Source of the DNA: Flavobacteriales bacterium
GTDB lineage: Bacteria > Bacteroidota > Bacteroidia > Flavobacteriales_F > PHOS-HE28
DNA: 64,000 nucleotides
Direction of reading: 5' to 3'
Assembly (NCBI GenBank): GCA_023957375.1
Contig: JAMLHB010000002.1
Location: forward strand, 620,001 to 684,000
Positions 32,007-42,500 of this stretch are shown one piece after another; within the stretch, counting starts at the first letter, position 1; the number at the start of each line of letters is the position of its first letter. The notes beneath the pieces are model-generated. The model was not told the origin of the DNA. It did not search any database and saw only the letters and a program-made list of their open reading frames with translations. A program made the translations under genes and the position numbers.

Positions 32007-33452
32007 ATGATTATGATGAAGGCGCGCATCCTGTTCATAACCCTGCTGCTTGGAACGGCAACGAGCGGCCTGACCCAGGATTGGGCCTTGATCAACCCGG
32101 CCTATCGGTACAACTACACCACGGACGGCACGGACACGATCCGGAGCCAGATCCGGGTCGTGCAAGTGGATACGCTGGGTCCGGACAGCTTTCGGTACGA
32201 TCTGAACCAAATAGCGCAACGGTGCCTTAGCTGTCCAGACTCTTGTAATCTCCATGTTGGCATTCCCCAGTTCCTGGGATGGGAAGGCCAGGTTGCCAAT
32301 GGTACATGGTACTTCTTTAATGCTAATGATGGCACCATTATGATTAAACCGGAGGCCGCAGTGGGCGAACCATGGATCTTTCGTCCTTCCGATAATACCG
32401 AAGCAACCATCCTTGAGGTATCTGCGCAGGAGGTCTTGGGCAACATCGACTCCGTGCGCTTACTGACAACTGCCATGGGTGATACCGTGGCATGGAGCAA
32501 AGATCATGGATTGCTCCATTGGCATATTCACTATGGAGAGCGTTATATGCTATGTGGCATTCAAGGACTTGGGATCGGTAGATCAATTCCTGGTCTCTAT
32601 GATTTTTTCCGCTTCCAGCCGGGAGACATGGTTTTATTCCGTCGTCAATCCGTTTCCATGTACCCGTATAGCTCATCATCATGGGAGCGTTTCCATATCC
32701 AAGAACGAGTTGAACAACCGGGCAATCTGAAATTCATCGGCTACTCCAATTACAGGTACTTCAATGGCCATAGTGGAGTCGTATCATACTCCACCATGCA
32801 ACAAAGGACCTGGACCCTGGATTCAGCAACCACTGACTTTGTCCAACCGATCTATTCATCCCCCAATGAAGTTGTCCGTATTGGAGGCTCTCTTTGGCAA
32901 CCCGAATTCATGATCGCACATCATGGCATTGACAGCGTCGGGAGCTATGTCATCCACTCGGGCACCGATGAAAACAGAGGCCTGTTCTTTTGGCCTGACC
33001 ATGTTGACGGAGAATGTCAATCCACACCACCTCAATATCCATCGACCGGTACCTATTACTTGGACTCACAACTCGGGATACGGTATTTCAACCAGGCCAC
33101 AAGCCCTTATGACGCAAGCCATTTTTGGACTATCGGGGCTGTGATAAGTGGGGACACGATCGGCACGGTATTCAATGACGACTTTTTCCTTGGCGGAATC
33201 CAAGAAATAGCACAAGGCTCATTCTACATCCATCCCAATCCGTGTAGTGATGTATTATTCATACACACTGAACGACCGTTGGATGGGCATTGGAAGATCA
33301 TGGGAATAGGTGGTAATATCTTAGGGAATGGGCAATTTACATTTGACATTGAACAAGCAGTGGATGTTTCTTCGCTTTCCGATGGTATTTACCTGTTCGA
33401 TGCCAGCACATCATTAGGCCGGATTTCGCGTAGGTTCACAATCCTTCGATAG
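32007..33452 (+). CDS. AT-rich secreted protein with type A T9SS sorting domain
   Basis: The protein has 481 residues. Starts at 32007, 32013 or 32016 are all possible before the signal peptide ARILFITLLLGTATSGLTQ. The central 350 residues match no family I recognise; they hold a CLSCPDSC cluster and many aromatic residues. The end has FYIHPNPCSDVLFIH, SLSDGIYLFDAS and RRFTILR, a type A sorting domain. Sampled lines are about 37-45% GC against roughly 60% around it, so it was probably acquired. It stands on the opposite strand inside the otherwise minus-strand nadK-porG neighbourhood. Confidence 0.8.
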   Translation: MIMMKARILFITLLLGTATSGLTQDWALINPAYRYNYTTDGTDTIRSQIRVVQVDTLGPDSFRYDLNQIAQRCLSCPDSCNLHVGIPQFLGWEGQVANGTWYFFNANDGTIMIKPEAAVGEPWIFRPSDNTEATILEVSAQEVLGNIDSVRLLTTAMGDTVAWSKDHGLLHWHIHYGERYMLCGIQGLGIGRSIPGLYDFFRFQPGDMVLFRRQSVSMYPYSSSSWERFHIQERVEQPGNLKFIGYSNYRYFNGHSGVVSYSTMQQRTWTLDSATTDFVQPIYSSPNEVVRIGGSLWQPEFMIAHHGIDSVGSYVIHSGTDENRGLFFWPDHVDGECQSTPPQYPSTGTYYLDSQLGIRYFNQATSPYDASHFWTIGAVISGDTIGTVFNDDFFLGGIQEIAQGSFYIHPNPCSDVLFIHTERPLDGHWKIMGIGGNILGNGQFTFDIEQAVDVSSLSDGIYLFDASTSLGRISRRFTILR

Positions 33453-33509
33453 CCCACAGCTCGCGCCCGACTTTCCGCCGAATGCACGCTCTGCAGGCGT
33501 TACCCATTG

Positions 33510-33580
33510 ACGGCCTTGCTTCGCCTACTGCGCTGCCGCGAAGCGCTTTGGCGAAGCGGGGAGCGGCTACGCGAAGGCAA
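33510..33580. repeat. Imperfect palindrome between cargo gene and sorting-domain remnant
   Basis: Around 33510-33580, TTGCTTCGCCTA and related bases form an imperfect inverted repeat with TACGCGAAGGCAA, and GCGAAGCG/CGAAGCG motifs recur inside. It resembles a REP-type hairpin. A corresponding segment is missing from the left flanking repeat, although the bases before it (CGTTACCCAT) occur at both sites. Confidence 0.45.
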
Positions 33581-33581
33581 T

Positions 33582-33634
33582 GCCGGAGGCCCTATCAGGC
33601 GCCCTCGCTCGGGAAAAATCCGGGCGAGGGCTCG
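33582..33634. repeat. Right copy of the 53-bp flanking repeat
   Basis: The sequence from GCCGGAGGCCCTAT to GGGCTCG matches 31825-31877 in the same orientation, with the same CTCGCTCGGG-AAAAA hairpin. The two copies bracket the AT-rich cargo gene. The right copy lies directly before an orphan T9SS sorting-domain end. Confidence 0.75.
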
Positions 33635-33760
33635 CAGCGGCCGTTGGCCAAAGGGCAGGAAAAGGAAGAAGTCGACCTGTCGCGCTTCGGAGCGGGCACG
33701 TTCCTGGTGCGGATAACCAGCAAGGATGGTGTGTGCAATGAGCGGGTGGTGGTGCAATAA
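33635..33760 (+). pseudogene. Orphan C-terminal end of a T9SS sorting domain
   Basis: The frame ending at the TAA of 33758-33760 encodes VDLSRFGAGTFLVRITSKDG followed by VCNERVVVQ. This is the last third of a type A sorting domain (VDLS.l..G.Y.v.i...g...kkvv..). There is no start codon or upstream sorting-domain part (no N-P-A/N motif); the preceding bases are the flanking repeat. GC content is high, like the genome and unlike the neighbouring cargo gene, so this is a remnant of an older cargo gene. Confidence 0.7.
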
Positions 33761-33789
33761 CGGCCCCGTTATCGCGGTGCACGAGCCTT

Positions 33790-34677
33790 TCACCTGTTCC
33801 CCATGCCCGAGCGCACATCCAAGCCCCAGTTGAGCTTGTTGCGCAGGGTGTCCAAGAAGTCTTGTCCTTCCAATTGCACCAGCTTCACGGTGTGTTGGGC
33901 GCGGCGCACGTGCAAGTCGGGTGCATGGTCCATCACCACGCTGCGCGAGTCGAGGTTCACCAAGTATTTCTCGCTGCGGGCGTCCACCTTGAGGGTGAGC
34001 GTGCTTTTGCCCGGCACCACCAAGGGGCGCACGTTGAGGTTGTGCGGGGCGATGGGGGTGATGACCATGGCGTCGCAATCGGGCGCCAGGATGGGCCCGC
34101 CGCAGCTGAGCGAGTAGGCGGTGCTGCCGGTGGGGGTGGAGATGATCAGGCCATCGGCCCAGTAGGTGTTGAGGAAGCGGCCATCGAGGTGGGCGTGCAC
34201 GGAGATCATGGCGGCGCCGTCGCGCTTGTGGATGGTGACCTCGTTGAGGGCGGTATCGTGCGCATCGAAGCCGGGGCAGCCTTGGAGGGTGAGCAGGGTG
34301 CGCTCCTCGGTGGTGAAGCGCCGTTCCACCATGGCCCTTAGGGCGCTGTCCACATCCTCGATGCGGGTATTGCTGAGGTAGCCGAGGCGCCCCAGGTTGA
34401 TGCCCAGCATGGGCACGGATGCGCGGCCGATGAAGTCCACGCTGTCCAGAAAGCTACCATCGCCACCCATGCTCACCATCAGGTCCAAGCGGGCTTCTTC
34501 CGGCCGCTGCATCACTTCGGTATCGGCAGGCAGTGGCATGCCCGTTTCCGCCATCCGCCGCGCCAAGCCCTGCTCCACCACCGGGGTGGCGCCCACGGCC
34601 ACCATGCGCGCCATGATGCTGCTGATGGTGGCAGCCGCTGATGGGGGGTAAAGGCGGCCGGAAATTCCGATGCGCAT
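33790..34677 (-). CDS. nadK: NAD kinase
   Basis: The protein has 295 residues from MRIGISGRLYPPS. The ATP/NAD motif SMGGDGSFLDSV has GGDG at 71-74, with INLGRLGYLS and the substrate segment ISTPTGSTAYSLSCGGPI. It phosphorylates NAD to NADP. In Flavobacteriia it normally sits between the CBS gene and porG. Here it is separated from porG by the AT-rich cargo insertion and from the CBS gene by a D15-type gene. Confidence 0.96.
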   Translation of the reverse strand: MRIGISGRLYPPSAAATISSIMARMVAVGATPVVEQGLARRMAETGMPLPADTEVMQRPEEARLDLMVSMGGDGSFLDSVDFIGRASVPMLGINLGRLGYLSNTRIEDVDSALRAMVERRFTTEERTLLTLQGCPGFDAHDTALNEVTIHKRDGAAMISVHAHLDGRFLNTYWADGLIISTPTGSTAYSLSCGGPILAPDCDAMVITPIAPHNLNVRPLVVPGKSTLTLKVDARSEKYLVNLDSRSVVMDHAPDLHVRRAQHTVKLVQLEGQDFLDTLRNKLNWGLDVRSGMGNR

Positions 34678-34691
34678 GGGGAGGGTGTCGT

Positions 34692-36137
34692 TCAAAAGGG
34701 TTGGGTGAAATTTAGGTAGAATCCGGTCTCGGCAAGGCGGTTCACGGCCCACTCGATGCGCAGCACTTGGTCATAGCTGGTCACTAAGTCCAGGCCCAGC
34801 CCGTAGCTGTGTTGCCATGCGTTGGCCAGGAAATTCTCCGCACCGTGCACTTCATCCCTCACAAAGCCGTGGTCGCTGAAGGCATTGAGGTACACGGCCA
34901 AGTGCAGGGTGCGGAAGGGCTCCCACGGGATGGTTTCCAGTCGGTAGGAGCGCGGCCGCACGATGGCAAAGAGGATGTTGGCCTTGCCGAGGAACCACTG
35001 CTGGCCGTCGATCACATAGTACTCGTAACCGCGGAGATGGTTTCCGTAGCCCAGCCCTTCCTGCAGGAAGTAATGGTCACCGCTGCCCTGGGAGAGCTTG
35101 CCCCTGAGGCTGCCGCCCACGCTCCAGCGCAGCCCGGCCTTCCAGCTGTGCTGCGCGGTGCCCAGCAGGTTGGTCACCCCGGGCTGCCCGGGTCCGATGC
35201 CCTGCTGCACCAATTCCATTTTCAGGAACGTGCCTTGGAGCGGGAAGGCGCGCGAATCCCGCCGGTCCACGATGGCCGAGTAGCCCATGGAAAGGAAGCC
35301 AACATGCCGGTCACCGGCGGCTATGTAATTAGGATTGCGCACCACGGCGGTATCGCGCACGGACACGTCATGCCACATGAAGCTCCACGCATGGCGGATG
35401 TCGTGGGTGCGGCGGAACGTGATCGCAGCGCCGGCCTTCCACTGGTGGACGATGTTCTCGGCAGGCGTTCTCAGCAGGATGCGTTTGTTGGCCACCGTGC
35501 CGATGGTGATCTCGTCCTGTTCGCCATAGCCGCCCTCCACCTGGGCGCCCCAGCGCTGGGCACGGTCGAAGGAAGGCACGCGGTACCGCAGGCCGAAGCG
35601 CCGGGAATAGCCCAACTGCACCAAGGCCGACAAGGTTTCATTGCGCCCGCGCATGTTGAAGCGGTTCAGCTCCAGCCCGTAATTGATCCGGCGCAGGTCC
35701 TTGGTGAGCCACCACGTGTTGAAGTTGGGGTCGGCGATCTGGATCATGGGCTGCGGCCACCAGTACCAGCGTTCGTTGATGGTGATGGTGATGAAGACCT
35801 CGTGCGGCCCCAGGAAGGTGGGCAGCAGCAGCGCCGTGTTGAACAGGCCGAGATTCAACAGGTTCTGGCGACTGCGGTCCAAGCGCTCATACAGTTCCGC
35901 TACCGGCAGGGTGTCGCCTTCCTGGAAGGTGAGTTCGCGCAGGATGATCTTTTCCTTAGTCTGCTTGTTGCCCTCCACCAGGATGCCCGAGATGCCGTAA
36001 GGCCCGGTGAAGCCCGTGCCAACGGGTTGTGCGACGGCCACCGTGGCACACAGGCACCAGAGCGCTGCAACCGCTGCGGTGCACCAACGGGCGGCACCCG
36101 GCGCGGAAGCGTGCCTTTGGTTGTTCGTGGTGCCCAT
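34692..36137 (-). CDS. D15/BamA-like outer-membrane protein with one POTRA-type domain
   Basis: The protein has 481 residues. The signal region (CTAAVAALWCLCATVAVAQ) is followed by one POTRA-like domain (ISGILVEGNKQTKEKIILRELTFQEGDTLP to VFITITINERWYWWP). The rest is a bacterial surface antigen (D15) barrel ending in an aromatic F (YLNFTQPF). It is far smaller than BamA and lacks multiple POTRAs, so it belongs with short Omp85-like proteins. It lies 14 bp before nadK, so they are probably cotranscribed. The substrate is unknown. Confidence 0.82.
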   Translation of the reverse strand: MGTTNNQRHASAPGAARWCTAAVAALWCLCATVAVAQPVGTGFTGPYGISGILVEGNKQTKEKIILRELTFQEGDTLPVAELYERLDRSRQNLLNLGLFNTALLLPTFLGPHEVFITITINERWYWWPQPMIQIADPNFNTWWLTKDLRRINYGLELNRFNMRGRNETLSALVQLGYSRRFGLRYRVPSFDRAQRWGAQVEGGYGEQDEITIGTVANKRILLRTPAENIVHQWKAGAAITFRRTHDIRHAWSFMWHDVSVRDTAVVRNPNYIAAGDRHVGFLSMGYSAIVDRRDSRAFPLQGTFLKMELVQQGIGPGQPGVTNLLGTAQHSWKAGLRWSVGGSLRGKLSQGSGDHYFLQEGLGYGNHLRGYEYYVIDGQQWFLGKANILFAIVRPRSYRLETIPWEPFRTLHLAVYLNAFSDHGFVRDEVHGAENFLANAWQHSYGLGLDLVTSYDQVLRIEWAVNRLAETGFYLNFTQPF

Positions 36138-36224
36138 GCTGCTTGCCCGGCTGCGTGCAAAGATGCCTCATGCCAGGCGGGGGCATGCACCGGCCGGTGT
36201 TGTGCGCGGCCCGCTTGCGCGCGA

Positions 36225-36887
36225 TCAGATCTTCATGATCCGCATCAGGGCATCATAGCGCTGGCGCATATCGTCCTGCATGCGTGAAGGTTGGAAGGTG
36301 GTGCGAACGGCGTACTGGAACCGGTCGAAGGCCTGCAGGATGCCGCTGATGTCCTCCTGGTTGATCTTCAAGGTCACTTCCATGCGCATGCTGTCCGGCA
36401 GATCGGTGCAGTACATGCTCAGCACGCGGGCACCTTCGTCCTCCACGATGCGGGCGATCTGCTGGAGGGAATAGTCGTTGCGGGCCATTTCCAACACCAC
36501 CACGCTGCCAGGCACGCAGGCATTCACCAGGTCGGCCATGGCCTGGGTGGCTTCCGCACCGTTCACCACCCCGAGGTAATGTCCGTTGAGGTCCAGCACG
36601 GGCACTACCTGCAGGTCGTGCTCCGCCATCAGTTTCAGCACATCATACACATGCTGCTTGCCGCGCACGAACGGAAGCTCCACGCGCTCCATCACCTGCT
36701 CCACGGTGGCGCCGGGGGTGTTGTTGTTCAGTGCATCCTCCTCCTTCAGCAAGCCGACCAAGCGCCCCTTGGCCACCACGGGAAGCACGGCGGTGTGGAA
36801 CTCGTCCATCAGGTCCAGGGCGCGTGCCAAGGGATCGCGGGGGGCCAGCGCCTGGATGGTCTTTGAAAGGAGGTCGAAGGCTTGCAT
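36225..36887 (-). CDS. CBS domain protein with C-terminal ACT-like domain
   Basis: The protein has 220 residues from [20 protein letters not shown]. Two CBS motifs ([20 protein letters not shown] and [17 protein letters not shown]) span about 1-140. A region with [23 protein letters not shown] and [18 protein letters not shown] looks like an ACT domain. CBS pairs bind adenine nucleotides; a link to the nadK beside it in most relatives is likely but unproven. It is divergent from pdxJ. Confidence 0.88.
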   Translation of the reverse strand: MQAFDLLSKTIQALAPRDPLARALDLMDEFHTAVLPVVAKGRLVGLLKEEDALNNNTPGATVEQVMERVELPFVRGKQHVYDVLKLMAEHDLQVVPVLDLNGHYLGVVNGAEATQAMADLVNACVPGSVVVLEMARNDYSLQQIARIVEDEGARVLSMYCTDLPDSMRMEVTLKINQEDISGILQAFDRFQYAVRTTFQPSRMQDDMRQRYDALMRIMKI

Positions 36888-36914
36888 GGGGATGTGGTTG
36901 CTGCGCGCCGGGGC

Positions 36915-36922
36915 TACTTTTG
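36915..36922 (+). promoter_or_regulatory. -7 box TACTTTTG upstream of pdxJ
   Basis: An exact TAnnTTTG match in the divergent region between the CBS gene and pdxJ. A TTG lies 14 bp upstream (36898-36900), shorter than the usual 19-21 bp spacing. The pdxJ ATG is 36 bp downstream. Confidence 0.45.
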
Positions 36923-36958
36923 GCGGAGGAACGGGACCAAGGTAACGGGCCTTTGCGC

Positions 36959-37672
36959 ATGACAAAGTTGAGCGTGAACATCAATAAGCTGGCCACGTTG
37001 CGCAATGCACGCGGCGGCAACCGGCCCAACGTGGAGCAAAGCGCGGTGGACATCGAGCGGTTCGGGGCGCAGGGCATTACGGTGCACCCCCGGCCGGATG
37101 AGCGACACATCCGCTATGCCGACGTGCGGGCGCTGAAGCCGTTGCTCACCACCGAGTTCAACATCGAGGGCTACCCCAATGAACGGTTCATCCAGCTGGT
37201 GCTGGAAGTGCGGCCCGCCCAAGTGACCCTGGTGCCCGACCCCCCCGGCGTGCTCACCAGCAACGCTGGTTGGGACGCGCGCGCCCGCAAGGCCGAACTG
37301 AAGGAAGTGATCGCCCGGTTCAGGGCGGCAGGCATCCGCACCTCCATCTTCATGGAGACCGACACGGAACAGATCGCACATGCCGCTGAAACGGGCACCG
37401 ACCGCATCGAATTGTACACCGGGCCGTACGCGGAACAATACGCCGCCGACCGCGAAGCAGCCGTGGCCCCGTTCACGCGCGCAGCGGAAGCAGCCGCCCA
37501 AGCGGGCCTAGGCCTGAATGCAGGCCATGACCTGGACCTGACCAACCTCGCCTGGTTCAAGGCCCATGTGCCCGGTTTGCTGGAGGTTTCCATCGGCCAT
37601 GCCCTGATCTGCGATGCCTTGATCTACGGTATGGAGAACATCGTTCAATTGTACCTGCGCGAACTGCGATGA
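36959..37672 (+). CDS. pdxJ: Pyridoxine 5'-phosphate synthase
   Basis: The protein has 237 residues from [20 protein letters not shown]. Family motifs are [60 protein letters not shown] and EVSIGHALI. It makes PNP from 1-deoxyxylulose 5-phosphate and 3-amino-2-oxopropyl phosphate. Its stop overlaps the next start (ATGA), beginning a three-gene run of 4-bp overlaps. Confidence 0.97.
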   Translation: MTKLSVNINKLATLRNARGGNRPNVEQSAVDIERFGAQGITVHPRPDERHIRYADVRALKPLLTTEFNIEGYPNERFIQLVLEVRPAQVTLVPDPPGVLTSNAGWDARARKAELKEVIARFRAAGIRTSIFMETDTEQIAHAAETGTDRIELYTGPYAEQYAADREAAVAPFTRAAEAAAQAGLGLNAGHDLDLTNLAWFKAHVPGLLEVSIGHALICDALIYGMENIVQLYLRELR

Positions 37673-38433
37673 GCGCGGACCTCTTCTTCCGCCGGGAAGG
37701 GGCCGGCAAGCCGATCGTGATCTTGCACGGGCTATACGGCAGCAGCGACAACTTCGGGCACATCGGGCGCACGCTGGCCTCCGCCTACGATATGATCCTG
37801 GTTGATGAACGCGACCACGGCCGTTCCCCGCACACCGACCGGATCACCTACCCGCTGATGGCCGAGGACGTACATGCGCTCTTTACCAAGCTGGCGCTGA
37901 AGGAGGTGGTGCTGGTCGGCCACAGCATGGGCGGAAAAACGGCCATGGTTTTTGCACAGCACTGGCCGGAACTGTTGCGGCACTTGGTGGTGATCGACAT
38001 CGGTCCGCGCCAATACCCGATCGGGGAGCACGCCGTCATTGCGGAGGCATTGGCCAGCAGTGACCTGGCATCCAAGTCCTCGCGCCAGGCAGTGGAAGCC
38101 CACCTGGCGCAGTACATTCCCGAGCCGGGCGTGGTACAGTTCCTGATGAAGAGCCTGTATTGGCGGGAGCCCGGCAAGCTCGCATGGCGGTTCAATGTAC
38201 CGCTGCTGCAGCGCGACATGGGCGAGATCACCGGGGCGATCGGGCCCGGGGTGGTGCAGGTGCCCACGCTGTTCATCCGGGGCGGGAAGAGCCCGTACAT
38301 ACCCCGCGAGGACCTGGCCCAGATCAAGGAGCAGTTCCCCAACGGCCGCGTGGAAACCATTCCGTACGCGGGGCACTGGGTGCACGCGCAAGCCCCTGAA
38401 GAAGTGATGGACTTCATCCGCTCGGTGGCATGA
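37669..38433 (+). CDS. Alpha/beta hydrolase (YbfF-like esterase)
   Basis: The protein has 254 residues: oxyanion-hole motif HGLYG (20-24), DERDHGRS, nucleophile Ser86 in VGHSMGGK, and a C-terminal His in [12 protein letters not shown]. The overall pattern fits YbfF-type acyl-CoA/ester hydrolases. The gene overlaps both pdxJ and the next gene by 4 bp. The substrate is unknown. Confidence 0.92.
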   Translation: MSADLFFRREGAGKPIVILHGLYGSSDNFGHIGRTLASAYDMILVDERDHGRSPHTDRITYPLMAEDVHALFTKLALKEVVLVGHSMGGKTAMVFAQHWPELLRHLVVIDIGPRQYPIGEHAVIAEALASSDLASKSSRQAVEAHLAQYIPEPGVVQFLMKSLYWREPGKLAWRFNVPLLQRDMGEITGAIGPGVVQVPTLFIRGGKSPYIPREDLAQIKEQFPNGRVETIPYAGHWVHAQAPEEVMDFIRSVA

Positions 38434-39047
38434 GGAAACTGTTGTGGATTGCCCTGCTGGCGGTCGGCACGGTTGGCGTAGCGCAGGACAGCGTGCGCTA
38501 CACCGGGGGATATGTTTTCCACGATGGCATCTACCTGGATTTCGCCGCCTTTCGCCACAACGCACCCAGCATTCCCATATCCGCACTGCGCACCGCGCAG
38601 GGGCAGCCTGTGGATGACCTGCGCAACAGCGGGGAGAAATTGTACTTCATCGACAGCGCCGGGCAACGCACGCGCGTGGAGCTGGACGGAACCTGGGGCT
38701 TTTGCAACGGTGGCGTGGTATACGTGCGGGCCGGCAACGGTTTTTCGCGCATCGGGCTGATGGGCTCACTGGCACACTTGGTGTACGACGCCACCTACCG
38801 CAACTTCGACCCGTACATGATGGGCGGCAGCACCACGTACACGGTGGAAGAGCAACGCTTCCTGGATATGGCCACGGGTGCCTTCCCGCCAGTTTCCGCC
38901 GCCGGCATCCGCGCGGTGCTGGCCCGCGATGGGCTGCTGCTGGAGGAATTCGACGCCTTGCCGAAGAAGCAGCGGAAGCGGCCGGAGGCCGTGTTCCTGT
39001 TCATGCGGCGGTACAACGACCGGCACCCGCTTTATTTCCCCAAGTGA
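38430..39047 (+). CDS. Exported protein of unknown function
   Basis: The protein has 205 residues with a short signal peptide (KLLWIALLAVGTVGVAQ). The mature part is a compact protein with YTGGYVFHDGIYLDF, a GTWGFCNGGVVYVRAG segment and a basic C-terminal region (KKQRKRPEAVFLFMRRYNDR). No family is recognised. Translational coupling to the hydrolase (ATGA) suggests cotranscription only. It converges with the acetyltransferase gene and overlaps its 3' end by 16 bp. Confidence 0.8.
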   Translation: MRKLLWIALLAVGTVGVAQDSVRYTGGYVFHDGIYLDFAAFRHNAPSIPISALRTAQGQPVDDLRNSGEKLYFIDSAGQRTRVELDGTWGFCNGGVVYVRAGNGFSRIGLMGSLAHLVYDATYRNFDPYMMGGSTTYTVEEQRFLDMATGAFPPVSAAGIRAVLARDGLLLEEFDALPKKQRKRPEAVFLFMRRYNDRHPLYFPK

Positions 39048-39532
39048 TCGACTGGTGCTTGGAGGTCCATGGGACCCGCATACACCATGTCCACATGCGG
39101 GATGCCGTCCAACAGGTAGGCCTTGCCACGGACCATGAAGCCGAATTCTTCATAGAACTTTTGCAAATGGGCTTGTGCTGCCATTTCGCAGCGCGCCGAG
39201 CCGTAGTGCAGCCGCACCGCCGCCAACGCTTGGTGCATCAATTCCCTGCCATGGCCCCGGCCACGGTGCTGTGCCGCCACCACCACGCGCCCAATGTGCG
39301 GCAACCCGCCGTCTTGCGGCGGCAGGATGCGGCAGTAGGCCACCAGCCCGCCTTCAGCGGTGCGCCCCACCACGTGGGTGGCTTCAGCATCCAGCCCGTC
39401 CAGCTCGGCATAGGCGCATTGCTGCTCCACCACGAACACATCAACGCGCAGGCGCAGCACGTCGTGGAGCAGCAGCGCATCCATGCCGTTCAACTGCGTT
39501 ACGTCCCACGTTTGCACGCGCACCTTGCTCAT
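39032..39532 (-). CDS. GNAT family N-acetyltransferase (ElaA-like)
   Basis: The protein has 166 residues from MSKVRVQTWDVTQLNG. It shows the ElaA pattern LRLRVDVFVVEQQCAYAELD, VAYCRILPP, the acetyl-CoA loop IGRVVVAAQHRGRGHGRELM (P-loop RGRGHG) and the tail AHLQKFYEEFGF with DGIPHVDM. The acceptor is unknown. The start overlaps the stop of the AddA-like gene by 4 bp (ATGA), so they are coupled. Confidence 0.9.
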   Translation of the reverse strand: MSKVRVQTWDVTQLNGMDALLLHDVLRLRVDVFVVEQQCAYAELDGLDAEATHVVGRTAEGGLVAYCRILPPQDGGLPHIGRVVVAAQHRGRGHGRELMHQALAAVRLHYGSARCEMAAQAHLQKFYEEFGFMVRGKAYLLDGIPHVDMVYAGPMDLQAPVDHLGK

Positions 39533-42500
39533 GTGCCCACCGGGACCAGCGACCCGTCGCGTATGTACAGCAGCCAACCTTCCACGGGTTTCCCCTCCAC
39601 GGCGCGCAGCAGCCGGATGTATTCGGCCACCTGGTGGTTATGGCGGTCATCGGGCCTGCCCGTTTTGATGTCCAGTATGCGTATTTCCCCTCCCTCCCGC
39701 ACCACCCGGTCCGGGCGCAGGGCGCGGCCTTTTTCGTCCAGCAGGGTGGATTCGGTTTGCACATGCAGTCCCTCGCCAAAGAACGGTTCCAGCTCCGGCC
39801 TGGCCAGCAAGAGCTGCAAGTGGCGCGCGATGGCCGCCTGCGCCTCTTCGGTCAGTCCCCAATTGGGCGCTTCCAAGGACAGGGCCTTCGGCAGGTCGCC
39901 GGTGGCATGCACACGGGCCAGGATGGCATGCAGGGCATTGCCATGGCTGCGGTACGGGTCGGGGTCGGCGGGATCCCAGTCGGAAGGTGCATCGCAGCGG
40001 ATCTGCCATTGGCGCGGCGTGGCCTCCCCGGAAGCGCGTCCACTGGCTGGTTCCGGCTCCGCAGGTCCGCCTGCCCGGTCTGCGGCCATCTCCGCTGCTT
40101 CGTTGCGCATCCGCTGGCCGGAGGCCCATGCCTGCCCCGGCCCTAAGCCCAGATGTTCCCGCAGGGCTTTGGCCAAGAACCCCGTGCCGCCGCCGGGCAC
40201 ACTGAGGTAGAGCCGCTGCTCGGGGCGCGTGATGGCCACGTACAGCACGTCCAGCTGGTCCAGCATGCGCAAGTTCTTCTCCTCCATCACTTCATCCACG
40301 CCTGCTTCCAGCAAGTAGTTCGACATGCCGACCAAGGCCGCCGGCAAGCCCTCAATGGGCGGGTCCGGCCGGATCCAGATCCGCTCCCGCCCTCCTCCGC
40401 CGGGCGCCTTGCCTGCCTCGGGCACGATCACCACGGGGAACTGCAAGCCCTTGGCCTTGTGGATGGTCATGACTTGGATGGTGTCCGGCCCTGCATTACC
40501 CCCCACCGACCGCTTTCGGCCTTGGCGTTCCCAATGTTCCAGGAAACCGGGCAGGTCGTCCCCATAGACCTTGCCAAAGGCATGCACCTCGTTCACCAGA
40601 CCCATCATGAACACGTCTTCGGCAGGGTCGCGGCCCAGGGCCCGGGCGATCCTGCACACCAAGGGCACCAGCGGCAGGCGCATGTGCACGCCCGGGTTTT
40701 CGCGCACCCAACGGAGCATGCGTTCCTTCGGCCGCAGATTGCCCGCAAAGGGGTCCGCCGCTCCGGAAGAAGCATCCAACAGGAACATGGCCTGCACCGC
40801 TTGTGCGGCGTGTTCGTCCGTTGCGCGCTGCAGCCATGCCAGCACATGCACCACGGCGCATACCTGGGGTGCGCTGCCCAAGGTGAATCCCTCCGGGGAT
40901 ACCACCGGCCAGCCCTCCTCCGCCAATCGCTGGCTACAGGTTGCGCCTTGGCTGCGGGAGCGCACCAGCACGGCGATATCCCCCAAGCGGAACCCGTCCT
41001 CCAAGCTGTCTTTCACCGCCTTCACCATCAGGGCCGTGAAGGCCAGACCTTCGTCCTTCGCTTTGTCCTTCGGGTCGTAGCAGGCGACCTCCACGTAGCC
41101 CTCCATGGAGAGGTTCGCTTCCTGCTCGTGGCGGTCGTACATGAAACGTTCGCCTTCGCGGAGCTGTTGCTTCAACACGCCGGCCACTTCGTTATTGAAC
41201 CGGATGATCGCCCGTCCGGAGCGGTAATTGCCGGCCAAGGGTTCCACCGGCACATGGTTGCGCGCAAGCATTTGCTCCACGGCATCCCCGCGCTGAAGCA
41301 GGTCCTTGCGGTATACGGCCGGAAACCGGTTGAATTGCCGGGCCTCGCCGTTCCGCCACCGGTAAATGGCCTGCTTTGCGTCGCCCACCAAAAACACCGA
41401 ACCGCCTTGGCCCAAGGCATTCTCCACCAACGGCAGCAAGGCGTGCCATTGCATCAGGCTGGTATCCTGGAACTCATCGATCAGGAAGTGCTTGTATCGC
41501 TCCCCTAACCGCTCGTACAGGAATGGCGCGGGTTCATCCTGCACAATAGCCACCACCTTGCGGGTAAGATCGCTGAAAAAGGACACGCCTTCTTCCCGCT
41601 TCAAGGCCTCCAGGCGCAGGTCGATGGCATTGAGCGAAGCGGTGGGAAGCAGGTCGCGCAGAATGGCCTTGCGGACAAAATACTGCGGCAATTCCCCGGG
41701 GGCGTTCTCCCCGCCTCGCAGGTCTTCCACTTCCCGCACGACCTCGTACAAGATGGTGGAAATGCCTTGGATGGCCTCCTTCGCTTCAGCCGGGGCTTTC
41801 GGCCCATACCAACGCCCGCTCTCCATGGCCTTGGAGAGCACCGCGCCGTATTTGGGCATTTCATCCAGCCGGAACAATCCGCGGAAGTAGCTCATGATAC
41901 CCCGCCCCGCATTGTACAGGTCTCCTTCCTCCACCCCGGTGCGGACAATGGCATCGAGCGCTTCCCGTCCGAGTCCTGCCATGCGTACGGCGAATTTCAC
42001 GTTCCGCCGTTCCAGTTCATCTTTCACCCGCATGAACTGCGCAGTGGACACCTCTTCCAGGGCGGCCAGGTGCTCCAGCGCATCCTCTCGGCCCAACTGC
42101 TTGGCCAGTTCGCGCAAGGGTTGGCCCGGGTTCCACGTTTGCTCTTCCTCCAGCAGCTGCTCGCAGGTGGCCACCAGCACCTCGGTGAGGGCGGCATCGC
42201 TTCCGGCTTCCTCCAGCAACAGGTCCACCGCCTGTGCGCGCAAGTGTTCCTCCTCGGTGGTCATGCGCAGTTCATGGTCCAACTGCAGGTCGCGCGCGAA
42301 GGGCATCACCACGCGGCGTGTGAAGGAGTCGATGGTGCTGATGGCCACCTGGCCCCAGTGGTGGAGCATGTGGCCGAGCATGGCTTGCGCACGGCGCCGC
42401 AGCTCGTCAGGCGTGATGCCGGCCTCCTTGAGGACGGAGTCGCGCATATCGGCTTGCGCGTGCTTCAAATCCGCGGTGGAAGCCAGTTCCTCCAGGTAAT

